From contig JAULBX010029270.1 of assembly GCA_032358255.1 (NCBI GenBank), positions 1 to 22,815 on the forward strand: a DNA stretch of 22,815 bases, given 5' to 3'. This stretch comes from Heterotrichella gracilis (lineage: Eukaryota > Sar > Xanthophyceae > Tribonematales > Xanthonemataceae). This document shows positions 15,901-22,815 of the stretch, in pieces. The stretch's first letter is position 1; every line of letters starts with the position of its first letter. Both the position numbers and the translations under genes were made by a program. The notes below the pieces were generated by a model. It was not told the DNA's origin, searched no databases, and saw nothing but the letters and a program-made list of their open reading frames with translations.

Positions 15901-16830
15901 TGGATGCGTGCAGGATGCTCCGGGATGAACCACAGCAGGCGCAATCCACGCCTCCACGCCTCAAACCCGCCGCCCGCCAAGACCCCTGCCGCCCGCCAAG
16001 ACCCCTGCCGCCCGCCAAGACCCCTGCCGCCCGCCAAGACTCCGCACCCCCCCACCCCCCCGCACCCACCTGCGCAGTAGAAGCCCCACTGCACGCCTGG
16101 GTAGTGCGCCTCCAGCCTGCTCATGCTGCGCGTGATGAGCTTGCGCGCGCGCTGCACCATGGCGATCTCCCCCGGCCTGTCGCGCGCCAGCTGGTAGTCC
16201 GCGTGGATGTTGCGCGAGCGGTGGAAGCGGGTGCCGCGGAAGGTGAACACAGCCGCTGCCACCTGGATGGGGGCGAGGAGCAACCGCTGTGAGATTGATG
16301 GTAAACCCTAAACCCTAAACCTACACCCTGGCGGAAGTTGGGTGGAAGTTGCCCCTGAACGGGATCACGGCCCAGGTCCAAGCCCTGGTATATTTGGGCT
16401 AATGCTAGTAGTGTGAAGCCTGCCCTAGGCCCATTCACAGCAAACTTGGCGCCCACCAGACACGGTGGCAGTGACAGAGGCAGCATGTGACAACCTCATG
16501 TGTGCCAGCCTGTATAGCGCACAGCCTGGTCCAAGTTGCCCTTACCTGGGGTTTGGTAGGGTCTGGCTGTGTGACCTGGGAGATGAAGGTGACCATGCGC
16601 AGGGCCAGGCGCTTGTCGTCCGCATGCTCAAAGATCTTCAGCACAGGGGTGATCTTCATCAGCTTCTTGGCCACCCCTTGCAGCCTGGACTCCTTGTAGA
16701 AGCGGTTGGCATACAGGCAGCAGAGTGCTGTCTGTGCGTCTGCGGGCTTGGTAAGGCGGTACAGCTCCTCTGGCGAGTATGAGGTGCTGGGCTCGTCATC
16801 GGAATCATCAATTGTGCTGCTAGCGCCCAT
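12945..16830 (-). CDS. Class-3-lipase-like alpha/beta hydrolase (8 exons, 472 aa)
   Basis: Exons (minus strand): 16546-16830, 16070-16262, 15423-15666, 14929-15101, 14462-14581, 14016-14162, 13421-13598, 12945-13023. Phases join to 472 codons plus TGA. The N-terminal ~95 residues are polar, with a DDSDDE acidic run, and have no signal peptide. Residues 100-106 (VFTFRGT) match the oxyanion-hole strand of lipase class 3. GHSLGA at 160-165 is the nucleophile elbow, with Ser162 catalytic. TAFESPG at 183-189 is the next core strand. At the usual Asp position the sequence reads IPNPIN (217-222), with Asn rather than Asp, so the acid residue is unclear. The rest, including a hydrophobic stretch near 245-275 and the C-terminal MIEARIRELPGY, is unrecognised. 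The substrate is unknown; acyl ester hydrolysis is inferred from the fold. The last exon (26 codons) is the least secure because it rests on splice sites and frame only. It is convergent with SelO and downstream of the PPIL2-like gene on the same strand. Confidence 0.78.
14262..14305 (-). repeat. Echo of the hydrolase exon 6 acceptor
   Basis: Parent is 14138-14183. Plus strand shows TAGGAGCAGGTGATGCC in both, then the acceptor region and AGTGAAGGGGC. The copy keeps an AG acceptor (sense CTCCAG) but has one base fewer after it, so splicing there would shift the frame. Confidence 0.85.
15738..15819 (-). repeat. Near-identical echo of the hydrolase exon 3 acceptor carrying GHSLG
   Basis: 15738-15802 matches 15627-15691 with a single difference over 65 bp. 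The copy contains the acceptor (exon would start at 15777) and codons for GHSLGAFVATACTL. A third partial piece follows at 15800-15819. TTAGGG-type filler separates parent and copy. Translated from the copied acceptor, the frame meets TGA after about 17 codons. Confidence 0.95.
15969..16044. repeat. 19-bp minisatellite (4 units) in hydrolase intron 2
   Basis: Four tandem GCCGCCCGCCAAGACCCCT units; the first three are identical and the last ends in variants. It lies about 25 bp from the exon 2 donor, inside the intron between exons 2 and 3. Confidence 0.95.
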
Positions 16831-17173
16831 GGTCCTGCCGCTTTTGCCAGTGGTGGTGTGTGGGAGCCCCCCTCAGCCCTGCACGTGGGGAGCACCCAGT
16901 CAAGAACTAACTAGTTGCCTGGACATACATCCTTGCACACATAGTCCTACTGCAGCTTTAAGAGTCAGGGCTGGTGCGGTGCACCACTGTGGTTTCTGGG
17001 GTCTGCAGGGTGGTTGTTGATCGGCATGGGTCAAGGAGGGCAGCCCTCTAGGAGGTAGCGGTAGTTACAACGCTATTTGCAAGGTGCAGTGGTTACCTCT
17101 TGAGGTACAGGTGGCAGTAGTGACGTGTGTGTGACAGTACTTGGGTAACTCCTAGACCAGGTGATTATGCTCC

Positions 17174-17189
17174 GAAACAGTACTGTTTC
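17174..17189. promoter_or_regulatory. 16-bp perfect palindrome upstream of the hydrolase gene
   Basis: GAAACAGTACTGTTTC is its own reverse complement and lies ~345 bp upstream of the hydrolase start codon. It could be a dimeric factor site, but one such palindrome is near chance expectation in a window of this size. Confidence 0.2.
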
Positions 17190-18424
17190 AAAGGGACTAC
17201 CTAGCAATGCAAAGGGCCCTCTGTTTGTGTACAGCAGACACACGCAACCCAAGTTACCTGCCACAAGTTGCCCACAACCTACTGCACTACGCTCAACAGG
17301 TCTGAAGAGCATCCCAAAAGTAGTGACGAGGACTGAAATTCAGAGATCACGCTATTCGGCATCCACGCACCTTCGGCAGTTGCAGCCAACACTGTTCGCT
17401 GCTTCGAAACAGAGAGGAGGCACAGCAAGCCTGAACGCTGCTCCCTTGGCCCTCAGCTGCTTAGGGCCTAAATTGCAATGTGCCTTGTCAGCATTCCTGG
17501 TCACAAGGTGATCTCAATACCCGGCCTAGGCACCGGTCTGGTCTGGCACAGAGCTTGCTTTGCTTCGGTCTTGAGGAAGTGATTCAATATTCTGGTTCAC
17601 TTCCCTTCCCGTGGTGGGTGGGCACGAGCTTTATTCCTTCAACAAGTTCCCACGACGCAAACTGGTCAAGGGGAGGATCTTTATCATGCACATGTCCCCT
17701 GGTGAAATCAATTGCAATTATTTTGTTGATGCAACTTGCATTTGACCATGGTTATTTTCAGTGACAGTCAAGGGAAGGCGCGTGGGAAGTGCGTTGCTAA
17801 GTATACACCTCTCAGAGCCATGAAAGAAACATAAGACCCTCAGCTGTCTCCCCCACACATCAGCATTGTTTCAGAAACACAGACAGCAAGCAGTGGAACA
17901 CGGTGTGCGCAAGTGCAACGGCACAACGTGCTGCGGTGGTAGTTGTGAGTGAAATCCATTGAATGACGGGCAATTCAGTGCGAGCATACGAGGAGTGCAC
18001 CCTGCCTATGTTGGGGTGCAGGGATTCAGACTTGGGCAACCAATTGACGCGTACATGACATTCATGTCCTGGCTAACCTAATAGAAATAGCGCCAGCGGT
18101 CCATCAACGACAGTTATTCAACAGGTCGGAAAAATGCTACCAACACGCACACTCTAGCGTCCAAAATCAAACCCTCGATAGGGTCACTGTAGGAGGTTCA
18201 AGAGTTAAGTGGTTGTTCAAGTGCCGCACCACCAAACCGTCAAACCAAAACCAATTGTCCTCTCGGCCAATTGCAGCTCCACTCTTGTAGCCTGCCAATA
18301 CCCTAGGGTTTAGAGTAACCCTACACCCTTTGAAGCTCAACAAAGCATCTGACCAGATCCCTGCTCTCCTAGCCGGTCGCCTGCCTCGGATTGGTGTATT
18401 CCTAGCCCAACCCTAACAAGACCC

Positions 18425-18429
18425 TTACA
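18425..18429 (-). terminator. Candidate TGTAA poly(A) signal of the PPIL2-like gene
   Basis: TTACA on the plus strand gives TGTAA on the coding strand 51 nt after the stop codon. TGTAA is the usual chlorophycean signal. The implied 3' UTR is short, so a later site is possible. Confidence 0.35.
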
Positions 18430-18479
18430 TCTATACCCTCACGATTCATGCGGCATCTCGGCCTCTTGCAGCAACGTCA

Positions 18480-21400
18480 TCACCAGCCATCAAAGTTGCC
18501 GTAGGAGGGTGCAGCCTTGGCCTTCTTGGGGGCGGGGGCTGCACCGCCGCCAGTAGCCTGCGCCCCGCCCCCGGCCAGGGGCGCCGCCAAGTACTTGCCC
18601 ACCCCCTCCCGCACAACCTTGGTGTCGTGGTGGCCTGCGGTGGGGTGTGGGGTGGGTACGTGTCGGTGGTGTACGGTGGTCATGCAATGGTGGCTGCATG
18701 AGGGGCTGCATGAGGGGCTGCATGAGGCTGCTGTGCACCTATGGGTGGGCACATGGTCCCGTATGGCACACACAGGTGATGGGGGAGGGGAAGCAAGACC
18801 GCTTATCATTGTAATTACCTCCCACGGTGCTGGAACCCAGTGGCCAAAGCCGGACATTGGAAAGGGCCACACACACAGAGGGCCGCTTACTTGCAATATG
18901 GGGTTTAGGGTTTACAACAGTCGGGTAAGCGGCCCTGCCGGGTTGCTAAACCGGCGCCAAAGTCCTGGTCCGATTACCCTTCCTCACCCCTCTTTCCCCC
19001 CTCGCCATGTGAAAACAGGACCTAACCACCCTCCAGCGCACCACAATGGCAGCGTAAACTAGGCGGGGGAAGCAGGGCCGCTTACCTGCCGGATTGCTGA
19101 ACCAATGGCCAAAGCCTGACAAGAAAAAAGAAAGGAGGTCGGGGAACTGCAGGGTGCAGGGTTCAGGGTGTAGGGTTTACGACACCCACCTGCCGGGTTG
19201 CTGAACCAGTGGCCAAAGTCCTCGTCGGCGTACCCCTCCTCCTCCCTCATCCGTTTCTTGACATCCTCCTCCGCCTTTTGCTTTTTCTCCTCCACCAGCT
19301 CCTTGTAGGGGTTGACAAAGATGGTGGCACCCGTGATCTTCAGCTCCTGTAGGGGGTGGTCCTCGCGGTCGGTGGGCACCTTCTCCATGGCAGACAGCAC
19401 CTCCAACCCTGCGCAAGGGTTTTGTGGTGAGTGGTCAGACCCTATTCGAGGGTTTGGCTGGTGAGCCAATAGTACTCACTTGATTGGTGAGTACTACAGA
19501 CATGTTGTTATGCACATGCACAGTCCAGCGATGCTGAGCAGTCAACCGTGCACACGCGGTGCCAAGAAGTCCTATACCAGTTGCTGATCTAAGGTCCTGC
19601 TGGACCCAATCAGCCAAGCACTAGCCTGCCATGAACCAGCGCCGCAAATGCCCGCGCAGGTGCAACGTACCTCGCCCAAGGGTAGTCACCCCATCATACA
19701 CCACATGACTGACTGCTAATCTGGCTGTATTGCTGGAATGCATGTAACTAAGTAACTGACCAACTAACGCCACATGACATTTGACCACTTTTCCCTCCCC
19801 TCTCCCTGCCCTCTCACCTCCCACCACCTTGCCAAAGACCGAGTGCTTGTAGTCCAAATGGTGCGCAGACTTGTACAGAATGAAGAACTGGCTGCCATTG
19901 GTATTTGCCCCATTATTAGCCATGCTCAGCACCCCCCTGCCAGAGTGCAGCAGCCGGGAATCCAGCTCATCCTTGAAGGTCTTCCCATAGATGGATTCCC
20001 CCCCTGTGCCTGTGCCCGTGGGGTCCCCCCCTTGCACCATGAAGTTCTTGATGCTTCGGTGGAAGGGGGTGTCGTCGTAGTAGCCAGACTCGGCCAGCGC
20101 CATGAAGTTCTCACATGTCCTGCAGGGGGGTCAAGACAACAGGATTTACAGGGGATGAACCATACAGTGCGCGTCGTCATGGTCGCCAGATGCCTGCCAG
20201 CGCAATGAACACCACACAAGGGTCGTCATGCAAGGGGTTGCAGGGATCAAACTAACAATTGAAGTAAACACCAATATATATACATCGCAGCAGATCACAG
20301 TACAATTCCAAGTCACAATCGCCCCCCTACCCACCCAAAATGCCACCCTCAACCCCCCCACCCACCTTGGCGCCAGGTCGCAGTGCAGCTCCAGGTTGAG
20401 GTCCCCCATGTTTGTGTGCAGGCGCATGTAGCCCTTCTTGGTGGGGTGCAGGTCCACGCGCACCTGCTGGCGCTCGTTGCGGGTGGTGACGGGCATGGCG
20501 GTGGAGGTGAACGCGCGCGAGCCTGGGGGGGTGGGGGAGGTAGGGGTGAGGTGGGGTGAGGTGAGGAAGGGTGGTGAGGAGGTGGAAGTGGTGGGGTGTT
20601 TGGAGGGAGGGAGGTGGTGGCCGGCATGGCGGTGGATGAGGAGGTGGGGTTTGGTTCACGAGTTGATGATGAGGTGGTAGATGTGACAGGGGTGCCAAAC
20701 CCTCCAAAAACTCTGCAACGTTGCACCGCAAAGCGCTGTCCCCAGCCCTCTAGGGGTGTGTGCATTCTCCCTGAACCCCCAAACCCTACCCTCCAAATAC
20801 CTACAAGCCCTAAACCCTTTCCTTCTCACCTGCCCCCGTGGTGTGCGCGCTCTCCCTGAACTCAACCAAATAAGGCTGAGGCACCACCCGCCCACTGACA
20901 GAAGGCCCCTCGTCTGCCGCCACAGGCTGCTGTGCCTGCCTCCCCCCCTTTTGCTTGCCCTTCTTCTTCCCCCCTTCCTCCTCTGGCTCGTCGGTGTTCC
21001 AGGTGGCGGCACCAGGCTTGAACGATACCGTCTGTGTCACCATGGGAGGAGGGTAGGTTTTAAGGTTTAGGGTTTATGGCTTGAAGATACGAGCTGCGGA
21101 GAGGGAAACAGGTCAGGTGTGTAAAGACTATGTTCCAGGTGGCGGCACCAGGCTTGAACGATACGGTCTGTGTAAGGGGGGGAACACGTCAGCCTATGTC
21201 TACTGCATGCAAGGCATATATGCAGCCAGCGCATGCTCCCCATTCCTGTACCCACATGATGGCACATCCAACAAACCCATTCGCCTCCAGGCGAGATGCC
21301 GTGTAAAATCTCCTCCACGCGATGTACTGCCCACAATTCCCCAAAACACTCCAAATCACCGCCACGCCCCTGCTACAGACCCCCCATATATGACACCCAC

Positions 21401-22702
21401 AGACACCCCCACCCCCACCACCCACCAGCCCTGCAGCAAACACCCCCAAAATCCTGCATGCGGGTCCTGCCACAAAGCAACCGAAAACCTACATTAGGGT
21501 CCCTCTTGGGCGGCTGCAGTCGCGGGTCCGGCCCCTCGTTGGCTGGCCCCTCCTTCTTCACCGCTGCCTGCGCCTCCATCAGGGTGCGGGCAGCCTCGGC
21601 GCGCCTGCGCAAGGGGGGTGAGAAGGGGGAAGTAATACTGCATTTCTATTTTTGTACTTCATTGGAATTTGTAAATCTGTGAAGTGGGTCTCCAAGGGTA
21701 GGGTGAGAGGAGATGATATTTTATTAAATCATATCTTTGTAGGGACTGTGTAGGGCTGGCACATGCACGACATATTTGTAGGGAGAGCGCATGGACAACC
21801 TCTCTCATCCCCCTCCATCAACAAACAGCCACTACCCCCAACCAGCGTCCCCAAGAAACAAACCGAACTCACTACAAATACATGCACTATTTGCTGCATG
21901 CACCCCACCCTTCACACCCCACCCACCTGCCCCCGCCCCCCCGCTGGAACACCTCCGCCCCCTCCGCAGTCCCCAGCGCCCCTAGCGCGCGCGCCACGTC
22001 CTCGCTTGCGTGCTTGATGCCGTACATGGGGTCAGCCTGGCGGGCCGCCACGTCATCTGCGTCCTCCAATGCCAGCTCCTTGCGCACATGGTCGAATGTG
22101 GCCACGTCTTTGTGCTGGAGGTTCAGGGGGTCCTGGGGGAGAGGAGGGGGCACTTTAGCTGCCAGTCGCAAAATCATGTATATTATACATGTATTTTACA
22201 ATCACGCAAAAACATGAAAATGATGTACAACCTATTACAAAATTTACAATGTTTATTTGACAATCACCAGTACTAAATTGAATGGTGAAGAGGCTCCATT
22301 TCAGCTACGTTTTTTTAATAAATATGATTAATTGGGGATGGTTGTGGGGCAGAGGTTGCTGAGCATAAAGGGTGCATGATGCATTGTAGCTGCTGCTTGA
22401 AAAGTTTGGAAAAGGAGCCCTCAAATACCCTTCCCATGCACCATCACGACGCCTGCATATGACCCCCTCTGCCCAGCCTGCATGTGTAATGCCGCCATTG
22501 AGTACCCATCAATCCCTCCCTCCCCCTCAACCTCCCAATCCCCATTCTCCTGCCAATCCCCCTCCCCGTCCCCTTCCCCCTCCCCTTCCCCTCCCCCTCC
22601 TCCCACCCCCACCTGTATGTGTATGATGTCCTTGCGCGTGAAGGGCTCATCGGTGAGCAGGTCCTTCCAGTGCTTGGGCTTCACGTTAAGCTCCTCAACA
22701 GC
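18480..22702 (-). CDS. PPIL2: PPIL2/CYP65-type U-box cyclophilin, 5' end off window (8 exons visible, 480 codons)
   Basis: Visible exons (minus strand): 22613-22702, 21927-22132, 21493-21604, 20830-21031, 20366-20522, 19818-20119, 19190-19408, 18480-18634. Phases agree throughout and the end is a double stop (TGATGA). The first visible exon reads [20 protein letters not shown], the segment just after the U-box in human PPIL2, so the U-box is beyond the right edge. A charged linker follows ([11 protein letters not shown]), then RAFTSTAMP. The cyclophilin domain covers visible residues ~234-385: [19 protein letters not shown], then [15 protein letters not shown], then [11 protein letters not shown]. 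It ends in a basic linker and YGNFDGW, resembling the family C-terminus. CypA Arg55, Phe60, Met61, Gln63 and His126 have equivalents at visible residues 277, 282, 283, 285 and 348; Trp121 is replaced by His343. The family are nuclear, spliceosome-associated E3 ligases. Three exons have boundary copies in adjacent introns. Confidence 0.93.
18785..19119 (-). repeat. Three echoes of the PPIL2 exon G donor boundary
   Basis: Parent is 19185-19250 (exon 19190-19408). Copies lie at 19085-19119, 18935-18987 and, most degraded, 18814-18855. All keep a core like GCTGAACCAGTGGCCAAAG. Two of them also share an upstream GCNGGCCGCTTA-type segment (from ~19065 and ~18785). TTTAGGG-like filler lies at about 19150-19180 and 18900-18915. 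All are in the intron between exons G and H. Confidence 0.82.
19470..19496. repeat. 10-bp perfect hairpin in PPIL2 intron F-G
   Basis: Arms TAGTACTCAC and GTGAGTACTA are separated by a 7-nt loop, 62-88 nt upstream of the exon G acceptor. One arm resembles a 5' splice site in sense. Arms of this length are near chance level for the window. Confidence 0.4.
20610..20641 (-). repeat. Echo of PPIL2 exon E start, in frame
   Basis: Parent is about 20485-20515. Both share GGCATGGCGGTGGA with GTGGTG beside it. In the sense strand the copy reads SSTAMPATT against TSTAMPVTT in the exon. It lies in the preceding intron (20523-20829). Confidence 0.65.
21132..21173 (-). repeat. Echo of PPIL2 exon D acceptor with intact splice site
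   Basis: Parent is 20996-21038. About 42 bp differ at one clear base inside (ACCGTATCG for ACGGTATCG in sense). The copy has its own acceptor (sense TTACACAG) and still encodes [12 protein letters not shown]. Telomere-like filler (about 21058-21078) lies between the two. Confidence 0.92.
22552..22612 (-). repeat. G-rich tract directly after a PPIL2 donor
   Basis: On the sense strand the intron begins GTGGGGGTGGGAGG and continues with more than six runs of three or more G within ~60 nt. It has the composition of a potential G-quadruplex or a G-run splicing enhancer. Similar G-rich starts follow SelO exons 9 and 11. Confidence 0.6.
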
Positions 22703-22739
22703 CTGGCAAGGGGGGCGGGTGAGGTCTAGACACATGTGG

Positions 22740-22740
<1 letters not shown>

Positions 22741-22815
<75 letters not shown>
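22741..22815. repeat. (TG)n microsatellite to the window edge
   Basis: An uninterrupted run of at least 37 TG units reaches the end of the window, inside the PPIL2 intron before the first visible exon. Its true length is unknown. Confidence 0.98.

Larger units (their letters stand above)
16831..18479. other. Intergenic region between hydrolase start and PPIL2-like stop
   Basis: This should hold the promoter and 5' UTR of the hydrolase gene (right to left) and the 3' UTR of the PPIL2-like gene. I see a 16-bp perfect palindrome at 17174-17189 and telomere-like CCCTAGGGTTTAG near 18301. There is no RNA gene and no frame with recognisable protein character. Confidence 0.55.

Noticed and set aside
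15858-16292. Plus-strand 144-codon frame
   Set aside because: It is the antisense of hydrolase exon 2 plus the 19-bp minisatellite.
17161-17764. Plus-strand frames upstream of the hydrolase
   Set aside because: Two overlapping frames of about 100 codons show no motif, no splice-consistent extension and ordinary intergenic composition.
18517-19062. Plus-strand 181-codon open frame
   Set aside because: It is antisense to the last PPIL2 exon and the echo-rich intron, with low-complexity Gly/Pro sequence and no known motif.
20327-20765. Minus-strand Pro/Ser/Thr-rich frames
   Set aside because: They are pyrimidine-rich intron sequence before PPIL2 exon E read in the wrong frames.

Overview
This is nuclear DNA from an intron-rich green alga, most likely a chlorophyte. 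Four eukaryotic genes can be rebuilt from spliced reading frames with GT-AG introns and consistent phases. One of them (HCF173) is specific to oxygenic photosynthesisers. Plant-type telomere heptamers (CCCTAAA/TTTAGGG) are scattered through introns and flanks. This telomere type, with possible TGTAA poly(A) signals, fits chlorophycean algae such as Haematococcus or Dunaliella relatives, but the species cannot be fixed from the window.

Layout. (1) 528-4575, minus: HCF173-like atypical SDR/CIA30 protein, 8 exons, 563 aa, complete; it supports chloroplast psbA translation. (2) 4576-5225: a 650-bp divergent promoter region. (3) 5226-10984, plus: selenoprotein O-type pseudokinase/AMPylase, 12 exons, 597 aa, complete, with Cys at the usual Sec position. 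(4) 10985-12944: a convergent intergenic region with a ~22-bp minisatellite just after the SelO stop and TGTAA on both strands near its middle. (5) 12945-16830, minus: class-3-lipase-like alpha/beta hydrolase, 8 exons, 472 aa, complete. (6) 16831-18479: intergenic. (7) 18480 to beyond the right edge, minus: PPIL2/CYP65-type U-box cyclophilin, 8 exons visible (480 codons); the U-box end lies off the window. The four proteins do not form an obvious pathway; this looks like ordinary nuclear gene order.

The unusual feature is in the non-coding DNA. At 13 or more exon/intron boundaries, in all four genes, the adjacent intron or flank holds one or more same-orientation partial copies ('echoes') of that same boundary: some 15-130 bp of exon plus the splice site and a little intron. 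Parent and echo are often separated by degenerate telomere heptamers. Divergence ranges from one mismatch in 65 bp (hydrolase exon 3) to barely recognisable, so the process appears repeated and ongoing. Several echoes keep a usable splice site or open frame, so they are candidate alternative exons or decoys. This is the best candidate here for an undescribed process: local boundary duplication coupled to telomere-repeat insertion, enlarging introns.
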